From: Roseovarius carneus
GTDB lineage: Bacteria; Pseudomonadota; Alphaproteobacteria; Rhodobacterales; Rhodobacteraceae
Assembly (NCBI RefSeq): GCF_020141465.1
Contig: NZ_JAHSPD010000001.1
Coordinates: 2,524,374 to 2,588,373, forward strand
Direction of reading: 5' to 3'
DNA length: 64,000 nt
The notes under the pieces were generated by a model. The model did no database searches, was not told where the DNA came from, and saw only the letters and a list, made by a program, of their open reading frames with translations. The translations under genes were made by a program, and so were the position numbers. This document shows positions 1-10,715 of this stretch, in pieces; the first letter of the stretch is position 1; each line of letters opens with the position of its first letter.

Positions 1-547
1 CATCAAACGCGGGCACGGCCTCCCCATCAATCGCCAGAAGCGTATCACCGGGCTCCAGCATCACACCTTGTGCAGGCAGCGGGCGCAACTCGCCAATGCT
101 GAGCGGTTCGGCCACGCGGCCTTGGGTCATCATAATGGCCCCGAAGACCAGAATGGACATCACGAAGTTGAAGATCGGCCCTGCCGCCACCGTGGCCGTG
201 CGCGCCCAGAGCGGTGCACCGTGCATCGTCTGGCGCAGGCGCACCGGATCAGCCTCAGCCTTGGCCATGGCGCCCGCATCCTTGGAGCTTGCCGCCGACG
301 CATCGCCCAGAAATTTCACGTATCCACCAAAGGGCAGCGCCGCGATCTGCCACACGGTGCCGTGCTTGTCGGTGCGCGCAAAGAGCACCGGGCCAAAGCC
401 GATTGAGAAAACCTCCGCCTTGATGCCAGACCAGCGACCCACGATGTAATGGCCATATTCATGCACAGCCACGATCACAGAAAGGGCTGCCACAAAGGCC
501 AGAAGCGTCATGAAGAGGCCGCCAAACTGCGGAATAAAAGCGGTCAT
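1..547 (-). CDS. rseP: RIP metalloprotease RseP (site-2 protease), N-terminal part only
   Basis: Inner-membrane zinc protease that cleaves membrane-embedded anti-sigma factors and leftover signal peptides. The gene runs off the left edge, leaving about 182 N-terminal residues. The zinc-binding motif HEYGH is at residues 29-33 inside the first hydrophobic segment. A second hydrophobic segment near residues 130-150 is followed by the start of a PDZ-like region ending in an LAIDGEAVP-type stretch. The gene lies 33 bp downstream of dxr and is last in the visible pyrH-frr-uppS-cdsA-dxr-rseP series, the usual alphaproteobacterial order. The ATG at 547 gives the expected short cytoplasmic N-terminus. 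Confidence 0.93.
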   Translation of the reverse strand, partial: MTAFIPQFGGLFMTLLAFVAALSVIVAVHEYGHYIVGRWSGIKAEVFSIGFGPVLFARTDKHGTVWQIAALPFGGYVKFLGDASAASSKDAGAMAKAEADPVRLRQTMHGAPLWARTATVAAGPIFNFVMSILVFGAIMMTQGRVAEPLSIGELRPLPAQGVMLEPGDTLLAIDGEAVPAFD

Positions 548-580
548 CACTGGGAAATAGTCCTATTTTCTGGCGTTTTG

Positions 581-1747
581 CTATGCTCGGCTGCGGATCT
601 GTGCGTCCATCTGCTTGCGTGTAAGGTGGTCCACCTCTGCGACGGTTTCAAGCGTGATATCGCCCATCGCTTCCGCATGGGGGGCCATCGCCTGCATCGC
701 CTCAGTGACATGGGCGGTCATTTCGGTAAAGCCTGTGCGCCCTGCGATGAAGTGATCAAGCGCGCGTTCCTTGGCCGCGTTGAACACCGCCCCCGCATGA
801 CCGCCCGCCTGCATCACCTCCTGCGCAAGCCCTAGGGCGGGGTAGCGGCGCAGGTCCGGCGCGCGAAATTCCAACGAGCCGATGGCGGCAAGGTCGAGCC
901 GCTCCACCGGCAGATCGCGCCGCGTGGGCCAATGGAGCGCATAGCCGATGGCGTGGCGCATATCCGGCGGCCCGATATGGGCCATCAGCGCGCCGTCGCG
1001 AAACCCCACAAGGGCGTGGACAAGGCTCTGGGGATGGATCAGCACCTCAATCTGGCGCGGAGTAAACCCGAAGAACTCTTTGGTTTCAATAAGCTCAAGG
1101 GCTTTGTTAAACATAGACGCACTGTCGATGGTGATCCGCTGGCCCATGTCCCAATTGGGATGGGATGAGGCCTGAGATACGGTGGCACCGGGCAAATCCT
1201 CCAGCGGCCAGTCGCGGAACGCGCCGCCTGAGGCGGTGATGATGACCCGTTCGGCCTCTGCGATATCTTCGCCTACAAGTGCCTGAAACACCGCCGAATG
1301 TTCGCTATCCACGGGCAAGATACGCGCGCCGCGCGCCTTTGCGGTAGCCAGCAGAAGCGGCCCGGCAGTCACCAGCGATTCCTTGTTGGCCAGCGCCAAT
1401 GTGGCCCCCTCGCGCAGCGCCGCCATACCGGGGGCGAGGCCCGCATGGCCCACGATGGCCGACATGGTCCAATCGGCAGGGCGCGAAGCGGCCTCGATCA
1501 GCGCGGCGGCCCCGGCGGCGGCTTCAACCCCGGTGCCGTCCAACGCAGCGCGCAGATCGGGCAGCGCGTCTTCATGCGCGGTCACGGCCACCTCCACGCC
1601 AAACTCGCGCGCATCTGCCGCGAGTTGCGCGATGTTGCGCCCCCCGGTCAGCGCCACGACGTCGTAATCGCCACGCGCGCGGCGGATCAAATCGAGCGTA
1701 TTTTGCCCAATAGAGCCTGTGGCCCCCAGAATACTGATCCGTCTCAT
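581..1747 (-). CDS. dxr: 1-deoxy-D-xylulose 5-phosphate reductoisomerase
   Basis: Second enzyme of the MEP isoprenoid pathway; it converts DXP to 2-C-methyl-D-erythritol 4-phosphate with NADPH and a divalent metal in the cytosol. The 388 residues begin MRRISILGATGSIG, placing the NADPH-binding loop GATGSIG at residues 8-14. ANKESLV and the metal-site region with VDSEHSA follow, and an SMFNKALELIE block comes later, all typical of Dxr. A start 10 codons upstream is possible, but the ATG at 1747 overlaps the cdsA stop as ATGA, which fits translational coupling. The product feeds UppS, encoded two genes upstream, through the IPP pool. Confidence 0.96.
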   Translation of the reverse strand: MRRISILGATGSIGQNTLDLIRRARGDYDVVALTGGRNIAQLAADAREFGVEVAVTAHEDALPDLRAALDGTGVEAAAGAAALIEAASRPADWTMSAIVGHAGLAPGMAALREGATLALANKESLVTAGPLLLATAKARGARILPVDSEHSAVFQALVGEDIAEAERVIITASGGAFRDWPLEDLPGATVSQASSHPNWDMGQRITIDSASMFNKALELIETKEFFGFTPRQIEVLIHPQSLVHALVGFRDGALMAHIGPPDMRHAIGYALHWPTRRDLPVERLDLAAIGSLEFRAPDLRRYPALGLAQEVMQAGGHAGAVFNAAKERALDHFIAGRTGFTEMTAHVTEAMQAMAPHAEAMGDITLETVAEVDHLTRKQMDAQIRSRA

Positions 1748-2532
1748 GCAAGCCCCGGTAAAAGGCCAAATGCCCAAAGAAGCCCCGCCAGAAGCGCGCC
1801 GCCCAGCATTGCGTCAAAGCGGTCCAGAACGCCGCCATGTCCGGGGATGAGGTTGGAGCTGTCCTTCACCCCCAAGCGGCGCTTGATCCAGCTTTCCCAG
1901 ATATCGCCCATCTGCCCGGCCAACGCGACGAGGACCGACACCACCGCCAGCCATGCCCCCGCACCAAGCACGCCCGCAAAGGCAAACCCGACCCCTGCCG
2001 CCGCCACCCAGCCTGCAATCGTGCCGGACCATGTTTTCTTGGGGCTGATGGCGGGCCAGAACTTTGGGCCCCCAAAGCTGCGCCCCGCGAAATATCCCGC
2101 CACATCCGTGGCCACGACGACCGCAATCACCCACAAGACCCACAAAAGCCCTGCCCCATCCCGCAGGCTGACCATCGCATAACACGCCAGCAGCGTGGCC
2201 GCGGCGAAGAGCCCGAATGTGACCTGTCGGCCGGGCATCCGCCCTGCGCCCGCCACCGCGGCGGCCAGAAGCAGGGGCAGCACCATAAGGCCCGGCATGA
2301 CCCATGTCGCAGCCAGCGCCGCAAAGCTCAGCACGCCAAGGGCCAGCGCGGTTCCACGCGCCTCGGGCGCGATCATGCGCGACAGCTCCCACACCATCGC
2401 GCCGCCCAAAAGCCAGACGCCCACGGCAAAGAATATCCCGCCCAGCCAAAGCTCAATCACCCCAATCACGATCATCACCGCCGCCGAGATCAGCCGGGGG
2501 GCTAGATCGCCCCAGCGCGCGGCCCCGCTCAT
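1744..2532 (-). CDS. cdsA: Phosphatidate cytidylyltransferase
   Basis: Makes CDP-diacylglycerol from phosphatidate and CTP, the branch point of phospholipid synthesis, in the inner membrane. The 262-residue protein is mostly hydrophobic helices. It carries the family signature near its C-terminus: GDIWESWIKRRLGVKD, then the LIPGHGGVLDRFD block with the conserved acidic residues. The ATG at 2532 overlaps the uppS stop by four bases, and its own stop overlaps the dxr start, so uppS-cdsA-dxr are likely translated as a coupled series. Confidence 0.95.
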   Translation of the reverse strand: MSGAARWGDLAPRLISAAVMIVIGVIELWLGGIFFAVGVWLLGGAMVWELSRMIAPEARGTALALGVLSFAALAATWVMPGLMVLPLLLAAAVAGAGRMPGRQVTFGLFAAATLLACYAMVSLRDGAGLLWVLWVIAVVVATDVAGYFAGRSFGGPKFWPAISPKKTWSGTIAGWVAAAGVGFAFAGVLGAGAWLAVVSVLVALAGQMGDIWESWIKRRLGVKDSSNLIPGHGGVLDRFDAMLGGALLAGLLWAFGLLPGLA

Positions 2533-3257
2533 GCGGGCACAGCGCCGAAACGACGCTCGCGTTTGCCGTAGCTCCCCACGAGGTTTGCAAAAATCTCGGA
2601 GGAGAAATCGGGCCAGAGCGTGTCGATGAACTCATATTCCGCATAGGCCGATTGCCAGAGCAGGAAGTTAGAAATGCGCGCCTCGCCGCTGGTGCGGATC
2701 ACCAGATCGGGATCTGGCAGAACGCGCGTGTCGAGAAATTTGGTCAGCGTCTCTTCGGTCACATCTGCCGGATCAAGATTGCCCGAAGCGACCTCCTCGG
2801 CCAGCCGCTTGGTCGCACGGCTTACCTCATCGCGGCTGCCGTAATTGAGCGCGATGGTCAGATGCACCCGGTCATTATGGGCGGTCATGCCCTCAAGCTC
2901 GTCCATGAGCGACACAAGCTTGCGATCCAGCTGCACCCGGTCGCCAATAAAGCGGACCCGCACGCCCTCATCACAAAGCGCGCGGGCCTCTTTGGTGATG
3001 TAGCGGCGGAACAGGCTCATGAGGCCTGCAACCTCGACCTGCGTGCGCTTCCAATTCTCGGTAGAAAAGGCAAATATTGTCAGATACTTGACGCCCAGAT
3101 TAGGACAAGACTCAACAATCTCACGGACCCGTTTGGCGCCTGCGTGGTGGCCGAAAAGACGTGGACGCCCGCGCGCTTGCGCCCAGCGTCCATTGCCATC
3201 CATGATAACGGCCACATGCTTGGGCCCGCCGTCTGCAATGTCCGACGTGCCGGACAT
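2529..3257 (-). CDS. uppS: Isoprenyl transferase (undecaprenyl diphosphate synthase)
   Basis: Condenses IPP units onto farnesyl diphosphate in cis to make the undecaprenyl carrier lipid for peptidoglycan and O-antigen. The 242 residues include the substrate-binding motif IMDGNGRWA, with catalytic Asp at about residue 20. The C-terminal RTSGE/ISNFLLWQ block and the DTLWPDF tail of the cis-prenyltransferase family are also present. The start codon overlaps the frr stop and the stop overlaps the cdsA start. The length matches bacterial UppS. Confidence 0.95.
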   Translation of the reverse strand: MSGTSDIADGGPKHVAVIMDGNGRWAQARGRPRLFGHHAGAKRVREIVESCPNLGVKYLTIFAFSTENWKRTQVEVAGLMSLFRRYITKEARALCDEGVRVRFIGDRVQLDRKLVSLMDELEGMTAHNDRVHLTIALNYGSRDEVSRATKRLAEEVASGNLDPADVTEETLTKFLDTRVLPDPDLVIRTSGEARISNFLLWQSAYAEYEFIDTLWPDFSSEIFANLVGSYGKRERRFGAVPA

Positions 3258-3820
3258 CAGACCTGCATGATCTCCGCCTGCTTATGCTCCAACGCTTCAT
3301 CCACCTTGGTGATAAACTGGTCGGTCATTTCCTGAACTGCCCCTTCCCAGAACTTCTGATCATCCTCGGACATGCCATCGGCCTTGGCCTTCTTGATCTG
3401 GTCCATCCCATCGCGGCGGATGTTGCGGATCGCCACGCGCGCATGTTCGGCATATTGCCCCGCCACTTTGGTAAGCTCGCGGCGGCGCTCTTCGTTCAGC
3501 TCAGGGATGGGCAGCATGATGATGGTGCCGTTGAGCTGCGGATTGATACCAAGACCACTTTCACGCAGGGCCTTTTCAACCTTGTTCACAAGGCCCTTGT
3601 CCCAGACATTGATCGTGACCATCCGAGGCTCGGGCACATTGACTGTGCCCACCTGGTTGATCGGGGTCTGCTGGCCATAAGCATCAACCATCACAGGCTC
3701 CAGCATGGAGGCCGAGGCGCGGCCCGTGCGCAGCGAGGCGAACTCGGTCTTGAGGCTGCCCATGGCGCCATTCATGCGCCGCTCAAGATCATCGGTATCA
3801 AGGAGAAATTCGTCGGACAC
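3257..3820 (-). CDS. frr: Ribosome recycling factor
   Basis: Splits the post-termination ribosome together with EF-G. I place the start at the GTG at 3820, giving 187 residues beginning [16 protein letters not shown], which is the usual length and N-terminus in this family. An AGG stretch lies about 10 bases upstream. An in-frame ATG five codons further upstream (3835) would add MRPVP, which has no counterpart in the family as I know it. The body contains [14 protein letters not shown] and the RRELTKVA region typical of RRF. It lies between pyrH and uppS, as in most bacteria. Confidence 0.94.
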   Translation of the reverse strand: MSDEFLLDTDDLERRMNGAMGSLKTEFASLRTGRASASMLEPVMVDAYGQQTPINQVGTVNVPEPRMVTINVWDKGLVNKVEKALRESGLGINPQLNGTIIMLPIPELNEERRRELTKVAGQYAEHARVAIRNIRRDGMDQIKKAKADGMSEDDQKFWEGAVQEMTDQFITKVDEALEHKQAEIMQV

Positions 3821-3901
3821 AGGGACAGGCCTCATATTCTTGGATGCGGATTTTGAAACGGTTTAGAGCATGGCCGAAAGGATGTATAGAAAAACGCGCG
3901 C

Positions 3902-4627
3902 CTACTCATGCACGCGCGTATACGTCCCTTCACCCGCGAGGATGCCTTTGAAGCCCCCCGGCGTGTCGAGAGAAAACACAATAATCGGCAGGTTGTTGTC
4001 GCGCGCAAGGGCTATGGCGCTGGCATCCATGACCTTTAGGTGCTTGGCCAGCACCTCATCATAAGTGACGGCGTCATAGCGCACGGCATCGGCGTGTTTG
4101 ACGGGGTCCTTATCATAAACACCGTCCACCTTAGTGCCTTTGAAGATCGCTTCGCAGGCCATTTCATTGGCGCGCAGAGTCGCCGCGGTGTCGGTTGTGA
4201 AATAGGGATTGCCGGTGCCCGCAGCAAAGATGCAGACACGCTTTTTCTCCAGATGGCGCACGGCGCGGCGGCGAATATAAGGCTCAGCCACCTCGTCCAT
4301 GCGAATGGCGCTGATCACCCGGCAGTAGACGCCCAGCTTTTCAAGCGCGCTCTGCATTGCCAGCGCGTTCATCACAGTGGCGAGCATCCCCATGTAATCC
4401 GCTGTGGTCCGCTCCATCCCTTGTGCACTGCCTTGAAGCCCGCGAAAAATGTTACCGCCGCCGATCACCATGCAAATTTCCACCCCCAGATCGTGGACGA
4501 TCTTCACTTCGCGCGCGATCCGCTCAACCGTGGGAGGGTGCAGGCCAAAGGCGCTGTCGCCCATCAACGCTTCCCCCGAAATCTTCAGCATGACGCGTTT
4601 GAAGGTGGTCTTGGGGGTCTCGCTCAT
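3902..4627 (-). CDS. pyrH: Uridylate kinase
   Basis: Phosphorylates UMP to UDP in pyrimidine nucleotide synthesis; a cytosolic hexamer of the amino-acid-kinase fold. The 241 residues begin with [13 protein letters not shown], followed by [20 protein letters not shown] and the [11 protein letters not shown] block, all hallmarks of bacterial PyrH. It is the first gene of the minus-strand series running to rseP and is divergent from miaA, with 63 bp between the two starts. The 81-bp spacer to frr shows no obvious terminator, so cotranscription is likely. Confidence 0.96.
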   Translation of the reverse strand: MSETPKTTFKRVMLKISGEALMGDSAFGLHPPTVERIAREVKIVHDLGVEICMVIGGGNIFRGLQGSAQGMERTTADYMGMLATVMNALAMQSALEKLGVYCRVISAIRMDEVAEPYIRRRAVRHLEKKRVCIFAAGTGNPYFTTDTAATLRANEMACEAIFKGTKVDGVYDKDPVKHADAVRYDAVTYDEVLAKHLKVMDASAIALARDNNLPIIVFSLDTPGGFKGILAGEGTYTRVHE

Positions 4628-4690
4628 GGCGCGCTCCGATATATGATGGCGGGTTGCCGCGCAAAATGATCCAATCGGGGCCCAAGTTCA

Positions 4691-5623
4691 ATGCCCAAAC
4701 CCTCGCAAGGGGCGGCCAAATCGCCTATGACGCGACGGATGTTGGATGAGATAGACATAAGTGCGGATCGCCCGGTCCTGATCGCGGGGCCTACGGCCTC
4801 GGGCAAATCGGCGCTGGCGCTACGCGTGGCCGAGCGGTTTGGCGGTGCCGTGATCAATGCCGACGCGATTCAGGTCTTTGCCAATTGGCGGATATTATCA
4901 GCGCGACCGTCGGCTGAGGATGAGGCGCGCGCGCCGCATCACCTCTATGGGCACGTGGCCGCAGATGGGACATATTCCGTGGGGCATTGGCTGCGTGATG
5001 TGGCCCCTTTACTGGGCGGCGCGCGACCGATTGTTGTGGGTGGCACGGGCCTCTACTTCACCGCACTGACCGAGGGCCTGGCCGAAATCCCGGCGATTCC
5101 GGCGGATATTCGCGCGCGAGGCGATGCGTTGCGAATCGGCGGTCTGCCCACGATGATCGCTGACCTCGCACCTGAAGATGCGGCCCGCGTCGATCTGCAA
5201 AACCCGATGCGGGTGCAACGTGCGTGGGAAGTCCATGCCGCCACGGGCCGCGCTTTGGCCGACTGGCAGGCGGCCACCCCTGCGCCGCTGGTCCCGCTGG
5301 CAGGCGCCCATGCGCTCTTGCTTGATGCGCCGAAAGACTGGCTCACCCCCCGGATCAAGGTGCGGTTTGATGCGATGATCACGGCAGGCGCGCTTGATGA
5401 GGCGCGCGCTAACCTCGCCATATGGGACCCCGCGCAGCCCTCATCAAAATGCATCGGAGCCGCTGATCTCATCGCCCATCTCAGGGGGGAGATGCCCCTT
5501 GAAGCCGCGAGAGAGGCTGCTATCATCGCGACACGGCAATTCGCCAAACGCCAGCGCACCTGGTTTCGCGCGCGCATGAAAAACTGGCAGTGCCTCAGCT
5601 TATCGAGTGATTTTTACTTGTAA
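4691..5623 (+). CDS. miaA: tRNA dimethylallyltransferase
   Basis: Transfers a dimethylallyl group to A37 of tRNAs that read codons starting with U. The P-loop [11 protein letters not shown] lies near residues 29-39. The NADAIQVF and [10 protein letters not shown] motifs follow, and a C-terminal [13 protein letters not shown] motif typical of MiaA is present. The start is uncertain: 4691 gives 310 residues without a clear ribosome-binding site. An ATG at 4739, giving 294 residues starting MLDEIDIS, would match the family N-terminus better. The gene is divergent from pyrH. Confidence 0.93.
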   Translation: MPKPSQGAAKSPMTRRMLDEIDISADRPVLIAGPTASGKSALALRVAERFGGAVINADAIQVFANWRILSARPSAEDEARAPHHLYGHVAADGTYSVGHWLRDVAPLLGGARPIVVGGTGLYFTALTEGLAEIPAIPADIRARGDALRIGGLPTMIADLAPEDAARVDLQNPMRVQRAWEVHAATGRALADWQAATPAPLVPLAGAHALLLDAPKDWLTPRIKVRFDAMITAGALDEARANLAIWDPAQPSSKCIGAADLIAHLRGEMPLEAAREAAIIATRQFAKRQRTWFRARMKNWQCLSLSSDFYL

Positions 5624-5702
5624 CATCATACGCTTATGTGAATGTACCGCGTAGACAGTTCAGGTGTCAGTTGACCAAACCCGATAAAAGGCGTGATGCG
5701 AC

Positions 5703-6509
5703 GTGACAGACGGCGTGCAAATCCTGACACTCGTACAATGGTCGCGCGGCGCGTCGTGGCGGCTGGATCTGCCTCATAGCTGCGGACATCATGCGCTGAT
5801 CTGGGTTACCAAGGGCCAGGCCCGCGCCACGGTGGATGGGGTGCGGCGCGGCGTGGGCGTGCATAACGCTTTGGCGGTGCCTGCGGGCACACTCTTTTCC
5901 ATGGACCTCGGCACACAGTGTTTTGGCCTTGTCTGCCTCATCCCGGCGGGCGGCGCATTCCTTATGCCCGACCGCCCACAGCACTTGCGCATCCGCGAGG
6001 TGAAAAGCCAATCCGAGCTGACCTCCCTGCTGGAGGCACTGAGCCGGGAGGTCAATCACCCGCGCGATTTCTCCGACGAGGCGCGCAACGCATTGGCGCA
6101 ACAAATCACCATATGGCTGCGCCGCGCGATGATCGACCACGAGATCCCCGCCGCCCCCACCGCCGCGGAACGGCTGGTCACGGCCTATGCGGCGATGGTG
6201 GAGCAAAGCCATGCAACGGGGGTGCCAATGGCTGATTACGCCCGGGATTTAGGGGTGACGCCCACCCATCTCACACGCAGTTGCAAGGCGGTATCCGGTA
6301 TGACAGCGGCGGATATGTTGACCGGGCGGGTGCTTCATGCCGCGCGCGATATGTTGGAGATAGGGCGCGACCCCATCCGCTTTGTCGCGGCGCAGTTGGG
6401 GTTCAGCAGTGCGGCTTATTTCTCACGCTTCATACTGCATCATACGAAAAAAAGTCCCTCGGAGCTGCGCCGCAGCGCCCAATCGCAGAGCCTCGCGCGG
6501 GCACACTGA
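5703..6509 (+). CDS. AraC-family transcriptional regulator
   Basis: A 268-residue regulator with a GTG start. The N-terminal half looks like a cupin-type sensing domain (HSCGHHALIWVTKG near residues 24-37). The C-terminal ~100 residues form the two AraC helix-turn-helix motifs: MADYARDLGVTPTHLTRSCK and then IRFVAAQLGFSSAAYFSRFI. The closing KKSPSELRR matches the AraC C-terminal consensus. The ligand cannot be read from the sequence. It stands alone between miaA and a convergent lytic transglycosylase, so its target is not given by context. Confidence 0.88.
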   Translation: MTDGVQILTLVQWSRGASWRLDLPHSCGHHALIWVTKGQARATVDGVRRGVGVHNALAVPAGTLFSMDLGTQCFGLVCLIPAGGAFLMPDRPQHLRIREVKSQSELTSLLEALSREVNHPRDFSDEARNALAQQITIWLRRAMIDHEIPAAPTAAERLVTAYAAMVEQSHATGVPMADYARDLGVTPTHLTRSCKAVSGMTAADMLTGRVLHAARDMLEIGRDPIRFVAAQLGFSSAAYFSRFILHHTKKSPSELRRSAQSQSLARAH

Positions 6510-6579
6510 TACGGTCGCGGTGATACAGCCACACTGATACCGACGCACTGACTGGGGCGCACCGGCACTGGCGCAGTGA

Positions 6580-7176
6580 TCAGCTGCCCCAGATGACTTT
6601 CACATAATTGCGCGTTTCCTTAAAAGGTGGGACGCCGCCATATTTCTTCACCGCCCCCGGCCCCGCATTATAGGCGGCCAGCGCCAGACGCCACGAGCCG
6701 AACTCGCGGTATTGCTTGGCCAGATAGCGCGCACCACCTTCAAGGTTTTGCTTGGGATCATGCGGGTCGACCCGCAGATAGGCCGCCGTGCCGGGCATAA
6801 GCTGCGCCAGGCCAATCGCCCCCTTATGACTAAGCGCGGTTGGCTTCCAGTTGGATTCTTGCTGTACAAGACGCAAGAAGAGGTCTTCGGGCACGTTGTG
6901 CTTGCGCGCAGCCGCCTTGGCCAATGTCAGATATTCACCGCGATAGCGCCCGTCATAGGCCTCGCTCTCATCGCCCCATTTGGTGGGCGTGTTGATCTTC
7001 TGGGGCTGTAGACGAACGGAGGCTTTGTATTGCGACGAGGCGCGCGTATCGAGCACTTTGAGCTGGCTTTTGAAGCTCTTGGCGTTTTGGGAAAAAAGGT
7101 CAGCCTGCGCCACATCCCCCGCAGCTATAAACAGCGCAGACGCGCAGATCATCTTGGCCAACCCAAAAACTCTCAT
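6580..7176 (-). CDS. Secreted lytic transglycosylase (SLT domain)
   Basis: A 198-residue exported peptidoglycan lytic transglycosylase. The hydrophobic N-terminus (about residues 8-25, ending near DVAQA) is a signal peptide. The catalytic domain covers roughly residues 85-195: the QQESNW motif holds the catalytic Glu, followed by [23 protein letters not shown] and ETRNYVKVI, in the SLT/LysM-less family order. A linker of about 50 polar residues separates signal and domain. It faces ssb across a 200-bp spacer. Confidence 0.9.
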   Translation of the reverse strand: MRVFGLAKMICASALFIAAGDVAQADLFSQNAKSFKSQLKVLDTRASSQYKASVRLQPQKINTPTKWGDESEAYDGRYRGEYLTLAKAAARKHNVPEDLFLRLVQQESNWKPTALSHKGAIGLAQLMPGTAAYLRVDPHDPKQNLEGGARYLAKQYREFGSWRLALAAYNAGPGAVKKYGGVPPFKETRNYVKVIWGS

Positions 7177-7380
7177 GTTTAAATCTCATACCCATTACCA
7201 TCGGAATGGCAATATACTGATTCCGCGTGGCTTTTCTAGCAGCGCGGGCGCTTTCGGCAATATACCGAGTGAAATTGGTTCATTTTACGCAAATTTAAGT
7301 CTTTTCATCCCATGCTCACGGTGATGTAACGCGTGGCACTTGCACACGGGCAAGGGTGATAAAACTCGGGAGATTGGCGC

Positions 7381-7899
7381 ATGGCCGGATCGGTGAACAA
7401 AGTCATTTTGATTGGCAATCTGGGGCGTGACCCAGAGGTGCGCAGCTTCCAGAACGGCGGCAAAGTGTGCAATCTGCGCATCGCCACGTCGGAGAATTGG
7501 AAAGACAAAAACACCGGCGAGCGCAAAGAGCGGACCGAATGGCACACGGTCGCCATTTTCAACGACGGTCTGGTGCGGATCGCCGAACAATATCTGCGCA
7601 AAGGCTCCAAAGTGTATATCGAGGGCCAGTTGCAAACCCGCAAATGGCAGGACCAGAGCGGCGCAGACCGATACAGCACCGAGGTTGTGCTGCAAGGTTT
7701 TGGCGGTACGCTGACCATGCTTGACGGTCGCAGCGAAGGCGGCGGCGGTGGATATTCCGGCGGTGGTGGCGGTCAAGGCGGCGGTTATGGCGGCGGCGGC
7801 GGTGATTACGGCGGCGGTATGGATCAAGGCGGCGGCGCACCTTCTGGCGGCGGCAGCGGCGGTCCCTCGCGCGATTTCGACGACGAAATTCCGTTCTGA
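7381..7899 (+). CDS. ssb: Single-stranded DNA-binding protein
   Basis: Coats single-stranded DNA in replication, repair and recombination. The OB fold occupies residues 1-110, beginning [20 protein letters not shown] and including the [10 protein letters not shown] strand. A Gly-rich linker of about 45 residues, built largely from GGG/GGY repeats, separates it from the acidic tip DDEIPF, which recruits partner proteins. At 172 residues the length is normal. No GTTC-N7-GTTC SOS box was seen in the 200-bp spacer upstream. Confidence 0.97.
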   Translation: MAGSVNKVILIGNLGRDPEVRSFQNGGKVCNLRIATSENWKDKNTGERKERTEWHTVAIFNDGLVRIAEQYLRKGSKVYIEGQLQTRKWQDQSGADRYSTEVVLQGFGGTLTMLDGRSEGGGGGYSGGGGGQGGGYGGGGGDYGGGMDQGGGAPSGGGSGGPSRDFDDEIPF

Positions 7900-7941
7900 T
7901 TTTAACCAGATTTTAGCGGCTCAGGCGCATGTCTGGCGGGT

Positions 7942-8802
7942 ATGGATATCCGCTGGACCACGCCTGACGTCTCCCCCGCCCTGCCCGGCACGCCGATGCA
8001 GCAACACCCGACCTATGCGCGCAGCTTGGCCGCGTTTGGCCGCGAGAGCGTAGTGGCGGAGATCTACGACCGCGGCACACGCATCGCCCGCGCACAGATT
8101 GCCCTGCGGGAGTTTGGCCCGATCCGGCTTGCATGGCTCGCGCGCGGGCCAGTTTGGGCAGGCGCTATTCGCGCCAATTGCCTCACGGAGATCAAACGCA
8201 CTGCCCCGTGGCGGAGGGTCTGGGCCGCCTCCACCGATGATAACAAATCGCGCGGGCTGAGGATCAGCCATCCCGTCCAGATGGCCGAGATCGACCTGCG
8301 CCCGGATGCCACCACCCGTCGCGCAGCACTCCACGGCAAATGGCGCAACCGCCTCTGTCACGCCGAAGGTGCCGGGCTCACCCTCATCGCCCGCCCATGT
8401 TGCCTGCCTCGTGATGGCCCGCTCCTGATGCGCGAGGTGGCGCAGCGCAAGGCCCGCGGCTACGCAGGCCTGCCGCCTGATTTCACAGCGGCCTGGATCG
8501 CCGCCGACCCGTCGGGCACGCTATTGATAGAGGCACGCCAAGGCGGTGAGGTATTGGCCTTCATGCTCTTCTTGCGCCACGCAGATCGCGCCACATATCA
8601 CGCTGGCTGGACCGGCGCGCTTGGCCGCGCGCTCAGCGCGCATAACCTCACCCTTTGGCACGGTTGCGAGGCGTTGGCCCAATCAGGCGTCACTGGCGTT
8701 GATCTGGGCCGCATGGATAGCGCCCCGCCCGGCCTTGCCCGCTTCAAACGCGGCGCAGGGGCCGATATAGTCACCCTAACCGCCACACATCTCAGCGTTT
8801 GA
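7942..8802 (+). CDS. GNAT/FemAB-like acyltransferase, function unknown
   Basis: A 286-residue cytosolic protein with no signal peptide. The stretch around [28 protein letters not shown] (about residues 192-220), then [22 protein letters not shown] and a C-terminal GVDLGRMDS, resembles the FemAB/BioF2-like acetyltransferase fold. In that fold, aminoacyl or acyl groups are transferred to peptide or lipid acceptors. I recognise the fold type, not the substrate. It lies 42 bp after ssb and 92 bp before typA on the same strand. A peptidoglycan role is possible but not shown. Confidence 0.7.
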   Translation: MDIRWTTPDVSPALPGTPMQQHPTYARSLAAFGRESVVAEIYDRGTRIARAQIALREFGPIRLAWLARGPVWAGAIRANCLTEIKRTAPWRRVWAASTDDNKSRGLRISHPVQMAEIDLRPDATTRRAALHGKWRNRLCHAEGAGLTLIARPCCLPRDGPLLMREVAQRKARGYAGLPPDFTAAWIAADPSGTLLIEARQGGEVLAFMLFLRHADRATYHAGWTGALGRALSAHNLTLWHGCEALAQSGVTGVDLGRMDSAPPGLARFKRGAGADIVTLTATHLSV

Positions 8803-8894
8803 GCCGCCCAAACCCGTGCCCCATGCTGCTTTGTCTCTGGCCTTTCACGCGCGCCCCGTATAGGGCGCAAGCAAACGACCTGAGGATACCCTGA

Positions 8895-10715
8895 ATGGAC
8901 CTGCGAAATATCGCGATTATCGCCCACGTTGACCACGGCAAGACGACGCTTGTGGACGAACTTCTGAAGCAATCCGGCGCCTTCCGCTCGAACCAAGCCG
9001 TGGACGAACGCGCCATGGACAGCAATGATCTGGAACGCGAGCGCGGGATCACCATCTTTGCCAAGCCGACCTCGGTGGTCTGGAAAGGCACGCGGATCAA
9101 TATCGTCGACACCCCCGGCCACGCCGATTTCGGTGGCGAGGTGGAGCGGATCCTGAGCATGGTGGACGGGGTTGTTTTGCTCGTCGATGCGGCCGAAGGG
9201 CCGATGCCGCAGACGAAATTCGTGACGTCCAAGGCGCTCGCCCTCGGCCTGCGCCCCATTGTGGTGCTCAACAAGGTCGACAAGACCGATGCAGAGCCTG
9301 ACCGGGCCCTGGATGAGTGTTTTGATCTCTTCGCCTCGCTGGATGCGGATGACGATCAGCTCGATTTCCCCCATATGTATGCCTCGGGCCGTTCCGGCTG
9401 GGCTGATCATGAGTTGACCGGGCCGCGCAAAGACCTGAGCGCGCTCTTTGATCTTGTAGTGAACCACGTCCCCGCACCCCGGCAAATCGCGCAGGCCAAT
9501 GATGATTTCCGCATGCTGGCCACGACCCTTGGTGCCGATCCGTTCGTGGGTCGTCTGCTGACAGGCCGCGTGGAAAGTGGCCATATCAAAGTGGGTGCCA
9601 CCGTTCAGGCGCTCAGCCGCATTGGCCAGAAGATTGAGCAATTCCGCGTGACGCGTATTCAGGCCTTCCGCGGCCTTGCGTCTCAGGACATCGAAGAGGC
9701 GCAGGCCGGCGATATCGTAAGCCTCGCGGGCATGTCCAAGGCCACAGTGGCCGACACGATCTGCGCGCTCGCCGTGGATACGCCGATTGAGGCGCAACCC
9801 ATTGACCCGCCCACGATCACGGTCACCTTTGGCATCAATGACAGCCCGCTCGCGGGCCGTGATGGCAAGAAGGTGCAGAGCCGCGTGATCCGCGATCGCC
9901 TTCTGAAAGAGGCCGAATCCAACGTGGCCATCAAAGTGACCGACACACCTGGCGGTGAGGCTTTTGAAGTCGCGGGCCGGGGCGAATTGCAGATGGGCGT
10001 CTTGATCGAGAACATGCGCCGCGAAGGCTTTGAGTTGTCGATCTCGCGCCCTCAGGTTCTGATGCGTGAAGGCGAGAATGGAGAGCGGCTTGAACCTGTG
10101 GAAGAGGTCACCATTGATGTGGATGACGAGTATTCCGGCGCGGTGATCGAGAAAATCACAGGCGCGCGCAAAGGCGAACTGACTGAGATGAAACCGGCAG
10201 GCGCTGGCAAGACCCGCATCATTGCGCGGGTGCCCTCACGCGGCCTCATCGGGTATCACGGTGAGTTTCTGACAGACACGCGTGGCACCGGGGTGCTGAA
10301 CCGCGTGTTCCACGGCTGGGCCGAGCATAAGGGCGCCATCCCGGGACGCCGTGCCGGTGTGCTGATCTCGATGGAAAACGGCGAATCCGTCGCTTATGCG
10401 CTTTGGAATCTTGAGGATCGCGGGCGCATGTTCATCGGCGCACAGGCCAAGATTTATACCGGCATGATCATCGGCGAGCATAGTCGCGAAAACGATCTTG
10501 AGGTGAACCCTCTAAAGGGCAAAAAGCTAACCAACGTGCGCGCCTCAGGCACGGACGAGGCGGTGCGCCTGACCACACCGATCACAATGACGCTTGAGCA
10601 GGCCATCGCCTATATTGACGATGATGAGCTGGTCGAAGTCACGCCCAACGCGATCCGGATGCGCAAACGCTATCTCGACCCGCATGAGCGCAAACGGCAC
10701 GCCAAGGGCAACTGA
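8895..10715 (+). CDS. typA: Translational GTPase TypA/BipA
   Basis: Ribosome-associated GTPase of the EF-G family involved in ribosome assembly and stress or cold adaptation. The 606 residues show G1 AHVDHGKTT (about 10-18), the switch region RERGITI, G3 [11 protein letters not shown] and G4 NKVDK. EF-G-like domain V and the BipA-specific C-terminus with [12 protein letters not shown] follow. The length is normal. A short hairpin after the stop may terminate transcription. Confidence 0.96.
   Translation: MDLRNIAIIAHVDHGKTTLVDELLKQSGAFRSNQAVDERAMDSNDLERERGITIFAKPTSVVWKGTRINIVDTPGHADFGGEVERILSMVDGVVLLVDAAEGPMPQTKFVTSKALALGLRPIVVLNKVDKTDAEPDRALDECFDLFASLDADDDQLDFPHMYASGRSGWADHELTGPRKDLSALFDLVVNHVPAPRQIAQANDDFRMLATTLGADPFVGRLLTGRVESGHIKVGATVQALSRIGQKIEQFRVTRIQAFRGLASQDIEEAQAGDIVSLAGMSKATVADTICALAVDTPIEAQPIDPPTITVTFGINDSPLAGRDGKKVQSRVIRDRLLKEAESNVAIKVTDTPGGEAFEVAGRGELQMGVLIENMRREGFELSISRPQVLMREGENGERLEPVEEVTIDVDDEYSGAVIEKITGARKGELTEMKPAGAGKTRIIARVPSRGLIGYHGEFLTDTRGTGVLNRVFHGWAEHKGAIPGRRAGVLISMENGESVAYALWNLEDRGRMFIGAQAKIYTGMIIGEHSRENDLEVNPLKGKKLTNVRASGTDEAVRLTTPITMTLEQAIAYIDDDELVEVTPNAIRMRKRYLDPHERKRHAKGN

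Noticed and set aside
7902..7916. A CtrA-like site TTAA-N7-TTAG after ssb
   Set aside because: One arm is imperfect and it lies 3 bp after the ssb stop. A similar imperfect site at 16126-16140 overlaps the end of the sulfotransferase gene.
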